DNA of 64,000 nucleotides from Rodentibacter caecimuris. GTDB lineage: Bacteria; Pseudomonadota; Gammaproteobacteria; Enterobacterales; Pasteurellaceae. Below the pieces are notes generated by a model. That model made no database searches. It was not told where the DNA came from and saw nothing but the letters and a program-made list of their open reading frames with translations. The first letter of the stretch is position 1. The number at the start of each line of letters is the position of its first letter. A program made the translations under genes and the position numbers. Below are positions 17,990 through 26,943 of the stretch, piece after piece. The stretch is taken from assembly GCF_024622045.1 (NCBI RefSeq), contig NZ_JANKBP010000003.1; one strand, given 5' to 3'.

Positions 17990-18753
17990 TGGCGCGTATA
18001 GATAATTACGAACAGCGTTTTGGCGGGATTGGGCGACTTTATACTCCTGAGGGATTGGCACGCCTTCGTCAAGCTCATATTTGTGTTATTGGGATTGGCG
18101 GTGTCGGTTCGTGGGTGGTAGAAGCGTTAGCCCGTTCCGGAATTGGTCGGCTGACTCTAATTGATATGGACGATATTTGTGTCACCAACATCAATCGCCA
18201 ACTTCCGGCGTTAAGCGGTAATATCGGTAAACTTAAAACGGAAGTGATGGCAGAACGGGTAAAACTGATTAATCCCGAATGTCTTGTCAATATTATTGAT
18301 GATTTTATTTCACCCGATAATCAGGCTGATTATCTCAATCGAGGCTATGATTATGTGATTGACGCCATTGATAATGTTAAAACCAAGGCAGCGATGATTG
18401 CCTATTGCAAACGTAATAAAATTAAAATTATCACCGTGGGTGGCGCAGGGGGACAAACGGATCCTACGCAAATTCAAATTGCCGATTTAAGCAAAACTAT
18501 TCAAGATCCCCTATTGGCAAAAGTGCGGTCGGTTTTACGCAAGGATTTTAACTTTAGCCAAAATCCACAGCGTAAATTTGGTATAGATGCGGTATTTTCC
18601 ACACAACCGCTTATTTTTCCTCAAACGGGGGAGGGCTGCACGGTATCCGCGACGATGAATTGTGCAAACGGTTTTGGTGCGGCAACCATGATTACCGCCA
18701 CATTTGGCTTTTTTGCCGTTTCACGGGTGATTGATAAATTGCTGAAAAAATAA
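17989..18753 (+). CDS. tcdA: tRNA cyclic threonylcarbamoyladenosine synthase TcdA
   Basis: A 254-residue E1/ThiF-fold enzyme (formerly CsdL/YgdL) that dehydrates t6A37 of tRNA to its cyclic form. The nucleotide loop GIGGVGSW is at residues 35-42, followed by DMDDICVTNINRQLPA and a C-terminal hydrophobic segment. I use the ATG at 17989 that overlaps the mltA stop (TAATG). An upstream in-frame ATG at 17974 lies inside mltA and is less likely. It works downstream of the complex that includes TsaB, also in this window. Confidence 0.92.
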   Translation: MARIDNYEQRFGGIGRLYTPEGLARLRQAHICVIGIGGVGSWVVEALARSGIGRLTLIDMDDICVTNINRQLPALSGNIGKLKTEVMAERVKLINPECLVNIIDDFISPDNQADYLNRGYDYVIDAIDNVKTKAAMIAYCKRNKIKIITVGGAGGQTDPTQIQIADLSKTIQDPLLAKVRSVLRKDFNFSQNPQRKFGIDAVFSTQPLIFPQTGEGCTVSATMNCANGFGAATMITATFGFFAVSRVIDKLLKK

Positions 18754-18771
18754 AAACTCAATATCTCATGG

Positions 18772-18800
18772 AAGGCAACAAAAGTTGCCTTTTGTTTTTT
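18772..18800 (+). terminator. Terminator after tcdA
   Basis: Stem AAGGCAAC / GTTGCCTT with loop AAAA, then TTGTTTTTT. Confidence 0.88.
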
Positions 18801-18896
18801 ATGACATTCAATTTTTCTTTCACGCAAAAATCTCACCAAATTTTTGTGTAAAACCATTGCAATTTGTTTTAAAACGTGTAGCCTTTTACGACTATT

Positions 18897-18911
18897 TGAG
18901 AATCATTATTA
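18897..18911 (+). promoter_or_regulatory. Fur-family box upstream of znuA
   Basis: TGAGAATCATTATTA matches the 7-1-7 Fur inverted repeat TGATAATNATTATCA at 12 of 14 informative positions. It ends 17 bases before the znuA start, overlapping the likely promoter. It could be a Fur site or a Zur site of unusual form. Confidence 0.5.
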
Positions 18912-18928
18912 ACAATTGAGGAGACAAA

Positions 18929-19921
18929 ATGAAAACTACATTAAAAATAAGTGTAATTTCAACCGCACTTTTAACCTTGCCAATGGTGGCAAATGCGGAT
19001 GTATTAGCTTCGGTTAAACCGCTTGGGTTTATTGCTTCGTCTATTGCGAACGGCGTAACTAATACGCAGATTCTTGTTCCCACAGGGGCATCACCGCATG
19101 ATTACAGTTTAAAATTGTCGGATATTCAAAAAGTGAAATCGGCCGACTTAGTGCTATGGGTAGGTGAGGACATCGATTCATTTTTAGCAAAACCGGTGAG
19201 CCAAATTGAGCGTAAAAAGGTGATTACTATTGCCGATCTCGCTGAGATTGAACCTTTGCTAAGCCAAGCACATCACGAGCATTTACATGAAGATGGCGAT
19301 CACGAGCATAAACATGAGCATAAACATGAGCATAAACACGAACATAAGCACGGGCATAAAGGTGGACACGAACATCATCACGCTCATGAAAATCACGAAG
19401 GATTAAGCACCAACTGGCATATTTGGTATTCGCCGGCAATTAGCCAAATTGTGGCACAAAAAGTGGCGGATAAACTGACCGTGCAATTTCCCGATAAGAA
19501 AGAGCTGATTGCAAAAAACCTTGCCGATTTTAACCGCACTTTGGCGGAACAAAGCGATAAAATCAAGGCTCAGCTTGCCCCTTTTAAAGAAAAAGGTTTC
19601 TTTGTTTTCCATGATGCTTACGGTTATTTCAATGATGCTTACGGCTTAAAACAAAGCGGTTATTTCACTATTAACCCATTGGTCGCGCCCGGAGCGAAAA
19701 CCCTTGCACATATCAAACAGGAGATCGCAGAACATCGCGTTAATTGTTTGTTTGCCGAGCCGCAATTTACCCCGAAAGTGATTGAATCTTTAGCAAAAGG
19801 TACGGCAGTGAATATAGGGCGTTTAGATCCGATTGGTGATAGCGTACGGTTAGGGGCGAATTCCTATGCCGATTTTCTGCAAGCAACAGCAGGTAGTTAT
19901 ACACAGTGTTTGAGTAAATAA
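18929..19921 (+). CDS. znuA: Zinc ABC transporter substrate-binding protein ZnuA
   Basis: A 330-residue cluster A-I metal-binding protein with signal peptide MKTTLKISVISTALLTLPMVANA (cleavage about residue 23). Zinc ligands are expected at His in SPHDYSL, in the histidine after the loop (NWHIWYSP) and in FFVFHDAYGY. A long His-rich loop (about residues 112-154) with repeated H-E-H-K units is typical of zinc-specific ZnuA. It delivers zinc to ZnuBC, which are not adjacent here. The Shine-Dalgarno GAGGAGA is strong. The loop is built from 12-base repeats at the DNA level. Confidence 0.95.
   Translation: MKTTLKISVISTALLTLPMVANADVLASVKPLGFIASSIANGVTNTQILVPTGASPHDYSLKLSDIQKVKSADLVLWVGEDIDSFLAKPVSQIERKKVITIADLAEIEPLLSQAHHEHLHEDGDHEHKHEHKHEHKHEHKHGHKGGHEHHHAHENHEGLSTNWHIWYSPAISQIVAQKVADKLTVQFPDKKELIAKNLADFNRTLAEQSDKIKAQLAPFKEKGFFVFHDAYGYFNDAYGLKQSGYFTINPLVAPGAKTLAHIKQEIAEHRVNCLFAEPQFTPKVIESLAKGTAVNIGRLDPIGDSVRLGANSYADFLQATAGSYTQCLSK
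19301..19360 (+). repeat. 12-bp tandem repeat in znuA
   Basis: Five in-frame units of the form CAY-GAR-CAT-AAR, each encoding H-E/G-H-K. Units 2 and 3 are identical, so copy number can vary by slippage without breaking the frame. Confidence 0.85.
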
Positions 19922-19940
19922 ATGGCATCAACTGAAAGAA

Positions 19941-19967
19941 AATGGTGGGAAATCCCACCATTTTTTA
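19941..19967 (+). terminator. Terminator after znuA
   Basis: Stem AATGGTGG / CCACCATT with loop GAAATC, then six T. Confidence 0.9.
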
Positions 19968-20044
19968 TGAAAGGAAAGAGGTGATTTGAATTCAATACTT
20001 CAGATTATGCTATAATTCGCCAAATTTTTTTATAGAGATCCTTA

Positions 20045-22195
20045 ATGAAACACCTATTCGCCACCACATCCCGTGGCTTTGAAGAACTGTTAAAAGTTGA
20101 ACTAACCGAGCTGGGCGCGCTTGAGACAAAAGTTGTACAAGGCGGTGTGCATTTCCATGCCGATGATGAAACACTTTACCGAACGTTGCTTTGGTCGCGT
20201 CTTGCCTCACGCATTTTATTGCCCTTGATCGAAACCAAAATTTATAGCGATTTAGATTTATATGCGGCGATTTCCGGCTTTAATTGGTTGGATTATTTTG
20301 ATGAACGTATCACTTTTTTTGTGGATTTCAACGGAACCAATCAAGAAATTCGCCATACTCAGTTTGGTGCAATGCGGGTGAAAGATGGTATCGTGGATCA
20401 CTTTGAACGCAAGGGCAAAATACGTCCGAATGTAGATAAAGCCCAACCGGATGTGCGTATCCATTCCTATTTAAACCGAGAAGAATTAGTCATTTCTTTG
20501 GATTTGAGCGGAGAAGCCTTGCATCTGCGTGGTTACCGTGAAGAAACGGGACAAGCCCCCTTACGTGAAACTTTAGCGGCAGCCATTGTGTTGCGTTCCG
20601 GTTGGAAAGCAGGTACTCCGTTGCTGGATCCGATGTGTGGTTCGGGCACACTTTTGATTGAAGCGGCACAAATGGAAGCCAATATTGCACCTCAATTATA
20701 TCGTTTACATTGGGGCTTTGATTTTTGGAAAGGGCACAACCAACAGGCATGGGAAAAAGTGAAGAATGAAGCCATTATTTTGGCACAAGAAAAACAAGCT
20801 GAAATTCAACCGCACTTTTATGGTTTTGATCTCGATCACCGTGTGTTAAAAAAAGCCCAACACAATGCGAAAAATGCCGGTGTTGCCCACTTGATAACAT
20901 GGCAGCAAGGTGATGTGGCGGCACTCACCAATCCGACTTCAAATGAGGTGGGCACGGTGATTTGTAATCCGCCTTACGGTGAACGTTTAGGCACGACACC
21001 GGCGTTGATTGCCCTTTATTCTGTGTTTGGACAACGTTTGAAAAAAGAATTTGGCGGCTGGAATGCTTCAATTTTTAGTAGTGAATCCACCTTGTTGGAT
21101 TGTTTGAGAATGCGTGCAAACCGACAATTCAAAGCAAAAAACGGGCCGTTAGATTGCGTGCAAAAAAATTATCAAATTTCACTCCACAAGGCGGATGAAA
21201 ACTCGGTCGAAAATTCCCTTGAATTTAACCGCTCTTCTCCCACTGTGGCAGTAGATTTTGCCAACCGGCTACAAAAGAATATCAAGAAAATTGAAAAATG
21301 GGCGAAACAACAAGGGTTAGATGCCTATCGTCTTTATGATGCTGATTTGCCGGAATATAATCTTGCGGTGGATCGTTATGCCGATCATATTGTGGTACAA
21401 GAATATGCTGCGCCTAAAAATATTGATGAAAATAAAGCACGTCAACGTTTATTGGATACGGTGACGGCAACGTTAAACGTGACCGGCGTAGAAACCAACA
21501 AGCTGATTTTAAAAGTCCGCCAAAAACAAAAAGGCACGAATCAATATGAAAAATTAGCCAATAAAGGCGAGTATTTTTATGTGAACGAATACGGCGCACA
21601 ACTTTGGGTAAATTTAACGGATTATTTGGACACCGGGCTATTTTTGGATCATCGCCTTACCCGAAAAATGGTGGGGGAGTTGGCAAAAGGGAAAGATTTC
21701 TTGAATTTGTTTGCCTATACGGGCTCAGCTACCGTTCATGCCGCATTGGGCGGGGCAAAATCCACTACGACGGTGGATATGTCGAACACTTATCTCAACT
21801 GGGCGGAACAAAACCTGATTCTCAACGATCTTGAAGGCAAGCAACATCAACTCATTCAAGCGGATTGTTTGCAATGGTTGGAAAAATGTGATCGTCAATT
21901 TGATTTAATTTTTGTGGATCCGCCTACTTTTTCCAATTCAAAACGAATGGAAACAAACTGGGATGTTCAGCGAGATCACATCAAATTAATGGGAAATTTA
22001 AAACGTATTTTACGTCAGGGCGGCACCATTGTTTTTTCTAATAATAAACGGGGCTTCAAAATGGATTTTGCCGGGCTGGAGGCATTGGGGTTAAGTGCAG
22101 TGGAAATTTCCCACAAAACCTTACCACTGGATTTTGAACGCAATAAACAAATTCATAATTGTTGGTTGGTTACTGAGAAAAACTACGCTAGCTAA
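20045..22195 (+). CDS. rlmL: Bifunctional 23S rRNA methyltransferase RlmKL
   Basis: A 716-residue fusion, as in E. coli (702). The N-terminal THUMP and RlmL methyltransferase part (m2G2445) contains LLDPMCGSGTLLIEAA and the catalytic NPPYGERLG. The C-terminal RlmK part (m7G2069) contains LNLFAYTGSATVHAALGGA and DPPTFSNSKRM. It is transcribed after the znuA terminator from its own promoter region. Confidence 0.95.
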   Translation: MKHLFATTSRGFEELLKVELTELGALETKVVQGGVHFHADDETLYRTLLWSRLASRILLPLIETKIYSDLDLYAAISGFNWLDYFDERITFFVDFNGTNQEIRHTQFGAMRVKDGIVDHFERKGKIRPNVDKAQPDVRIHSYLNREELVISLDLSGEALHLRGYREETGQAPLRETLAAAIVLRSGWKAGTPLLDPMCGSGTLLIEAAQMEANIAPQLYRLHWGFDFWKGHNQQAWEKVKNEAIILAQEKQAEIQPHFYGFDLDHRVLKKAQHNAKNAGVAHLITWQQGDVAALTNPTSNEVGTVICNPPYGERLGTTPALIALYSVFGQRLKKEFGGWNASIFSSESTLLDCLRMRANRQFKAKNGPLDCVQKNYQISLHKADENSVENSLEFNRSSPTVAVDFANRLQKNIKKIEKWAKQQGLDAYRLYDADLPEYNLAVDRYADHIVVQEYAAPKNIDENKARQRLLDTVTATLNVTGVETNKLILKVRQKQKGTNQYEKLANKGEYFYVNEYGAQLWVNLTDYLDTGLFLDHRLTRKMVGELAKGKDFLNLFAYTGSATVHAALGGAKSTTTVDMSNTYLNWAEQNLILNDLEGKQHQLIQADCLQWLEKCDRQFDLIFVDPPTFSNSKRMETNWDVQRDHIKLMGNLKRILRQGGTIVFSNNKRGFKMDFAGLEALGLSAVEISHKTLPLDFERNKQIHNCWLVTEKNYAS

Positions 22196-22217
22196 TTCTA
22201 AATTCACGGAGATTACA

Positions 22218-22823
22218 ATGTCATGCTCAAACTGTTGTCATTCAACACCTGTTCACATCTCTTCAGAATACCGTAAAGCTCTATGGATTGCCTTTGGGCT
22301 AAATTTCGCAATGTTTTTTGTGGAAATTCTCGTAGGTATAACATCAAGATCAACGTCATTATTATCTGATAGCTTAGATTTTTTTGGAGATAGTGCCAAT
22401 TATTTAATCAGTCTATATGTTCTACCGATGGCGTTGATTCATCGTGCCAAAGCCTCTCTAGTAAAAGGGGTAACAATGGGGGGATTCGGTATGTTCATTC
22501 TTTTTACTACTATATACCGTTGGTTCTATGGCGAAATTCCTCACTATAGTCAAATGAGTATTGTTGGCTCCCTTGCATTATTGACTAACCTTGTTGCGAT
22601 GTGGGTTCTCTACCGTTTCCGAGAAGGAGATAGTAATATGCGTGGTGTTTGGCTTTGTACAAGAAATGATGCAATGGGGAATCTGGTGGTTATTTTGGCA
22701 GGTGTAGTGGTTTATTTTACACAATCCAAATACCCTGATTTAGTTGTTGCTTTTATCCTCTCATTTCTTGCGATTCAAGCGTCTAAAGCGATTATCTTAC
22801 AAGCTTTGGGGGAATTAAAATAG
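22218..22823 (+). CDS. Cation diffusion facilitator family transporter
   Basis: A 201-residue protein with six membrane segments and no cytoplasmic C-terminal domain. It begins with a Cys/His-containing tail (MSCSNCCHSTPVH). TM2 carries LLSDSLDFFGDSANY with two aspartates of the CDF metal site. TM5 carries LCTRNDAMGN, where the usual HxxxD is CxxxD, a variant seen in a short CDF branch. Such proteins export Zn, Co or Cd; the metal here is not certain. I chose the ATG at 22218 (with CGGAGA upstream); the longer open frame runs back into rlmL in another frame and is not credible. Confidence 0.85.
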   Translation: MSCSNCCHSTPVHISSEYRKALWIAFGLNFAMFFVEILVGITSRSTSLLSDSLDFFGDSANYLISLYVLPMALIHRAKASLVKGVTMGGFGMFILFTTIYRWFYGEIPHYSQMSIVGSLALLTNLVAMWVLYRFREGDSNMRGVWLCTRNDAMGNLVVILAGVVVYFTQSKYPDLVVAFILSFLAIQASKAIILQALGELK

Positions 22824-22908
22824 CAATCGAGGGTTGTGAAATATTGTTTCATGAATAAAAAATATTTCTTACATGGGTGAATGATACACTCTATGGATAT
22901 AAAATAGC

Positions 22909-23475
22909 TCACAACCCATTCATCGCATTAATCAGCCTAATTTCATCATATTTTTCAATATCTTGTGCATAAATTGTGGCTTCTCTAATTTTGCTTTCCT
23001 GCAATAATTTTTCCCGTTGTGTGCCTTGTAACAATGGTGTATCAGGCGTGAACCATTGATTTCCTTGGCGAAAAATGAGATTTCCAATGGAACAATCCGT
23101 TACTTTTCCATGTTTAATAATCATAATTTCATCGCACTTTCCCCGCTGGGCTAAAAGAGAGTTAAGCAAATCCCGATTGGCATATTTCAAGCTGTAATCA
23201 ATTTCATCACAGATAATTGGTTGAAAAGTGCGGTAGATTTTCCGTGTGTATTCAACGTACTGAATTTGGGTGCTTTCGGCATTGTAATCAACACGACAAC
23301 GTACAAGATGATTTTGTAAGTGGGGCGGCACTTGGATTAATTCAAAAAGATTAAAAATATTGACCGCACTTTTGCCGTAAAATTGTCGTAAGCTCTGCTC
23401 ATAACGTGCTTGATGGTAGTCAATATTTTGAATTTTTCCCTTTTCAATGGCAATGGTTTCAAACAAGGGAAACAT
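22909..23475 (-). CDS. pabC: Aminodeoxychorismate lyase-like class IV aminotransferase
   Basis: A 188-residue fold-type IV PLP enzyme, shorter than E. coli PabC (269). The probable PLP lysine is K97 in SLKYANRDLLNSLL, and TDCSIGNLIFRQG is the conserved strand-turn motif. Directly downstream of pabB (TAATG overlap), it most likely removes pyruvate from 4-amino-4-deoxychorismate to give p-aminobenzoate for folate. The call rests mainly on this coupling and family. Confidence 0.85.
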   Translation of the reverse strand: MFPLFETIAIEKGKIQNIDYHQARYEQSLRQFYGKSAVNIFNLFELIQVPPHLQNHLVRCRVDYNAESTQIQYVEYTRKIYRTFQPIICDEIDYSLKYANRDLLNSLLAQRGKCDEIMIIKHGKVTDCSIGNLIFRQGNQWFTPDTPLLQGTQREKLLQESKIREATIYAQDIEKYDEIRLINAMNGL

Positions 23476-24461
23476 TATTTTGTCTCCTCGGTGCTACAAA
23501 AAGACGGCAAATAGACTTTTTCGAGTAATTCTTGATATTCATCTTCCAAACGGCTTTGGATCGTAATTCCTCCACCGCTATGAAAATCATATTTCTCACC
23601 CGTTTGAGAAATAAAGCGAATGGCTACCGCACTTTGTAGGTTTTTACCATCAAAAAGACCAAAAATGCCCGTGTAATAACCTCGGGGTTGGCGTTCCGCT
23701 TGCTGAATAATTTGTACGGTTTTTTCTTTGGGCGCGCCGCTGATTGAGCCGGCAGGCAAAAGTGCGGTTAATATTGAGCCGATTTTTCCTTGCCAATTGT
23801 CATCCAATTCTCCGCAGATTTCCGAACTTGTTTGCAAAATTTCGCCTTTTTGTGTCGCAATGCGATCGACGTAACGAAATTTTGTGACCTGAATATTGCT
23901 CGCCACCATAGCTAAATCATTGCGCATTAAATCAACAATGGTGTAATGCTCGCGCAGCTCTTTTTCATCATTTAACAATAGCTTTTCAGCATTAGGCAAA
24001 GTCGCATTGATTGTGCCTTTCATAGGGTAGGTGAAAATTTTGTTATCCTGAATATTGATAAAACATTCTGGTGAGAAGCAAACAAATTGATTTTTTAGCC
24101 ATAATTTATAAGGTGCAGAGGATTGATAAAAAATCTGTTCAAGGGAAAAATTACCCGAAATTTCAGTGGGTGAAGTGAGATTTAATAAATAAGAATTGCC
24201 CTTTTGAATCTCTTTTTGTACCACTTCAAAACCTTGTTGATAATAGGAAAGGGGAATTGGGTATTTTTCAAAATGAATGTCTGTGGAGAAGTCTTTTGAC
24301 TCGGTAATGTTTGTTTTTCCTAAAATATCAAAAAAAATGCCTCGTTGAGCCGTTTCTTCTAAAGGAAAAATTAACGGTTTTTGTTGTTCAAAATCAATCA
24401 GAAAAAAGAAAGGGGCGGATTTTGCCCCATAATGATTGGCTTGGTGGATAAAATGTTGCAT
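23475..24461 (-). CDS. pabB: Aminodeoxychorismate synthase component I
   Basis: A 328-residue chorismate-binding enzyme, a short form lacking much of the N-terminal half of E. coli PabB (453). The conserved C-terminal chorismate domain is intact: FTYPMKGTI, DLMRNDLAMVA, ALLPAGSISGAPKEKT, PRGYYTGIFGLF and FHSGGGITIQS. The lysine in PMKGTI is the PabB nucleophile that distinguishes it from anthranilate synthase. It is divergent from pabA and overlaps pabC by one base. Confidence 0.92.
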   Translation of the reverse strand: MQHFIHQANHYGAKSAPFFFLIDFEQQKPLIFPLEETAQRGIFFDILGKTNITESKDFSTDIHFEKYPIPLSYYQQGFEVVQKEIQKGNSYLLNLTSPTEISGNFSLEQIFYQSSAPYKLWLKNQFVCFSPECFINIQDNKIFTYPMKGTINATLPNAEKLLLNDEKELREHYTIVDLMRNDLAMVASNIQVTKFRYVDRIATQKGEILQTSSEICGELDDNWQGKIGSILTALLPAGSISGAPKEKTVQIIQQAERQPRGYYTGIFGLFDGKNLQSAVAIRFISQTGEKYDFHSGGGITIQSRLEDEYQELLEKVYLPSFCSTEETK

Positions 24462-24517
24462 TGTGCTATTTCTAATTTAGCGTAAAATTGCCCGATTATA
24501 ACGAAAGCCGAGCAGTT

Positions 24518-25087
24518 ATGAAATTACTCATTATTGATAATCACGATTCTTTCACTTTCAATTTAGTGGAGCTTGTTCGCCGCCTTGGTGTGTCTTTTGA
24601 TGTGCTTAATGTGGAAGATTTGCAGGAAAATACGCCTGAATCTTATAGCCATATCTTAATTTCGCCGGGGCCTGATGTACCACAGGCTTATCCGCAGCTT
24701 TTTGCGATGTTAGAAGGGTATCATCAGCAAAAATCAATCCTCGGGGTTTGTTTGGGACATCAAACATTATGTGAGTTTTTTGGTGGAACACTTTATAACC
24801 TAAAACAAGTTCGCCACGGGCAAAAACGGCAGTTAAAAGTGCGGTCAAATTCTCCGTTGTTTTTCGGGTTGCCGATGGAATTTGATATTGGTTTATATCA
24901 TTCTTGGGCAGTGAAAGTTGAAAATTTTCCTCATGAATTAGAAATTACGGCCATGTGTGATGAAAATGTGGTGATGGCGATGGCTCATCAATCTTTACCC
25001 ATTTATGGCGTGCAGTTCCATCCGGAATCTTATATGTCCGAATACGGAGAGCAAATTTTACGAAATTGGTTAAATATTACCCCATAA
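24518..25087 (+). CDS. pabA: Aminodeoxychorismate synthase glutaminase component II
   Basis: A 189-residue class I glutamine amidotransferase with NHDSFTFNLVELVRRLG, nucleophile Cys in GVCLGHQ, and the His-Glu pair in VQFHPESY. It supplies ammonia to the divergently encoded PabB. The open frame starts earlier (24488), but the ATG at 24518 (MKLLIIDNHDSF) fits the family. It could in principle serve TrpE as well; the head-to-head arrangement with pabB favours PabA. Confidence 0.9.
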   Translation: MKLLIIDNHDSFTFNLVELVRRLGVSFDVLNVEDLQENTPESYSHILISPGPDVPQAYPQLFAMLEGYHQQKSILGVCLGHQTLCEFFGGTLYNLKQVRHGQKRQLKVRSNSPLFFGLPMEFDIGLYHSWAVKVENFPHELEITAMCDENVVMAMAHQSLPIYGVQFHPESYMSEYGEQILRNWLNITP

Positions 25088-25165
25088 TAGTGCTTGATTC
25101 TTCATCTAAAATTCGTATTATAGCCGTCTATACGTCAATACATCCAAATTAAAAAGAGAGAAACT

Positions 25166-26320
25166 ATGTCTAGTTATTTATTTACCTCGGAATCCGTGTC
25201 TGAAGGGCATCCGGATAAAATTGCCGACCAGATTTCTGATGCAGTACTTGATGAAATTTTAAAACAAGATCCAAAAGCCCGTGTCGCTTGCGAAACCTAT
25301 GTAAAAACCGGTATGGCGTTAGTGGGCGGGGAAATCACCACTTCAGCATGGGTAGATATCGAAAACCTCACCCGAAAAGTGATTTGTGATATTGGTTATG
25401 AACATTCCGAGATGGGATTTGACGGTCATTCTTGTGCCGTATTAAATGCTATTGGTAAACAGTCTGCGGATATTAACCAAGGTGTTGACCGTGAAAATCC
25501 ATTGGATCAAGGCGCCGGCGACCAAGGTATTATGTTTGGTTACGCCACAAATGAAACCGATGTATTAATGCCTGCAGCCATTACTTATGCTCACCGTTTA
25601 ATGCAAAAACAGGCGGAAGTACGTAAAAACGGTAAGTTAGCCTGGTTACGCCCGGATGCCAAAAGCCAAGTAACGTTAAAATACGAAGATAATAAAATTG
25701 TCGGGGTGGACGCGGTTGTTCTATCAACCCAACATGCGGAAGATATTAACCAAAAAGATCTTCACGAAGGGGTGATGGAAGAAATCATCAAACCGATATT
25801 ACCAAGCGAATGGCTTTCAAAAGACACTAAATTCTTTATTAATCCGACAGGTCGTTTTGTTATCGGCGGTCCGATGGGGGATTGCGGTTTAACCGGCCGT
25901 AAAATTATTGTGGATACCTACGGTGGTGCGGCACGCCATGGCGGCGGTGCATTCTCCGGTAAAGATCCGTCAAAAGTGGATCGTTCGGCGGCTTATGCGG
26001 CGCGTTATGTGGCGAAAAATATTGTGGCTGCCGGTTTGGCGGATCGTTGTGAAATCCAACTTTCTTACGCTATTGGTGTGGCAGAACCGACCTCAATTAT
26101 GGTGGAAACTTTCGGTACGGGCAAAGTGGCAAATGAATTATTGGTGGCATTAGTACGTGAATTTTTTGATTTGCGCCCTTACGGATTAATCAAAATGCTT
26201 GATTTAATTCAACCGATTTATCGTGAAACCGCTGCTTATGGTCACTTTGGTCGTGAACAATTCCCATGGGAAAAAGTGGATCGTGCGGAAGAATTACGCG
26301 CGGCGGCAGGTTTAAAATAA
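25166..26320 (+). CDS. metK: S-adenosylmethionine synthase
   Basis: A 384-residue MAT, the same size as E. coli MetK. It begins YLFTSESVSEGHPDKIADQISD, has GAGDQGIMFGYA and the P-loop-like GGGAFSGKDPSKVDRSAAY. It makes SAM, used by the several methyltransferases in this window. A USS is absent from the frame. It ends 18 bases before an intrinsic terminator. Confidence 0.97.
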   Translation: MSSYLFTSESVSEGHPDKIADQISDAVLDEILKQDPKARVACETYVKTGMALVGGEITTSAWVDIENLTRKVICDIGYEHSEMGFDGHSCAVLNAIGKQSADINQGVDRENPLDQGAGDQGIMFGYATNETDVLMPAAITYAHRLMQKQAEVRKNGKLAWLRPDAKSQVTLKYEDNKIVGVDAVVLSTQHAEDINQKDLHEGVMEEIIKPILPSEWLSKDTKFFINPTGRFVIGGPMGDCGLTGRKIIVDTYGGAARHGGGAFSGKDPSKVDRSAAYAARYVAKNIVAAGLADRCEIQLSYAIGVAEPTSIMVETFGTGKVANELLVALVREFFDLRPYGLIKMLDLIQPIYRETAAYGHFGREQFPWEKVDRAEELRAAAGLK

Positions 26321-26337
26321 CGCCCTCATAAATGATT

Positions 26338-26367
26338 AAAACCGCTATTTTGGCGGTTTTTATTTTT
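26338..26367 (+). terminator. Terminator between metK and sprT
   Basis: Stem AAAACCGC / GCGGTTTT with loop TATTTTG, then TATTTTTC. It lies inside the longest sprT open frame, which argues that sprT really starts downstream at 26377. Confidence 0.85.
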
Positions 26368-26376
26368 CTGAATTCT

Positions 26377-26886
26377 ATGCAATCATCACAAACTCGGTTT
26401 CGTCATTTGAAAATGCAGGTTCAGCGCAAACTTGCGGAATCCTTACGCCTTGCAGAAACTTATTTTAAACGTGAATTTCCAATGCCGACGATAAATTATG
26501 ATTTACGGGGTGTGAAAGCCGGCGTGGCGTATTTGCAAAAAAACGAAATTAAATTTAACCGCACTTTATTGCTTGAAAATACGTATGAGTTTATTCATCA
26601 AGTGGTTCCCCATGAATTGGCGCATTTAATTGTGTATCAAGTATTCGGACGTGTTAAGCCCCATGGCAAAGAATGGCAAGGGGTGATGAACGGGATTTTT
26701 CATTTGCCCGCAGAGACTTGTCATCAATTTGATGTGCAAAATGTTCAAGGGAAAACCTTTGAATATCGTTGTGTTTGCCAAACACATTTTTTGAGTATTC
26801 GCCGCCATAATCGAATTTTACAAGAGGGGGTAGAATATTTGTGTCGAAAATGCAAAGGGAAATTGGTTTTGATGGATGATAACTAA
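26377..26886 (+). CDS. sprT: SprT family zinc metalloprotease-like protein
   Basis: A 169-residue SprT domain protein from the ATG at 26377 (MQSSQTRFRHLK). Zinc motif HELAH (in VVPHELAHLIVYQ) with a third ligand expected further on (GKEWQGVM follows a His in KPHGKEW). A C-terminal zinc ribbon has CVCQTH and CRKCKG. SprT/Spartan domains are linked to DNA-protein crosslink proteolysis; the bacterial role is unclear. The open frame from 26332 includes a terminator hairpin and is not used. Confidence 0.88.
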   Translation: MQSSQTRFRHLKMQVQRKLAESLRLAETYFKREFPMPTINYDLRGVKAGVAYLQKNEIKFNRTLLLENTYEFIHQVVPHELAHLIVYQVFGRVKPHGKEWQGVMNGIFHLPAETCHQFDVQNVQGKTFEYRCVCQTHFLSIRRHNRILQEGVEYLCRKCKGKLVLMDDN

Positions 26887-26943
26887 TTTAGATTATGTTA
26901 CACTCCAATCGGTTTTTACCCTCAATAATATAGGAGTTATCCA

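Noticed and set aside
26332..26376. Longer sprT N-terminus
   Set aside because: It would translate through a strong intrinsic terminator hairpin, and the encoded segment is not family-like.
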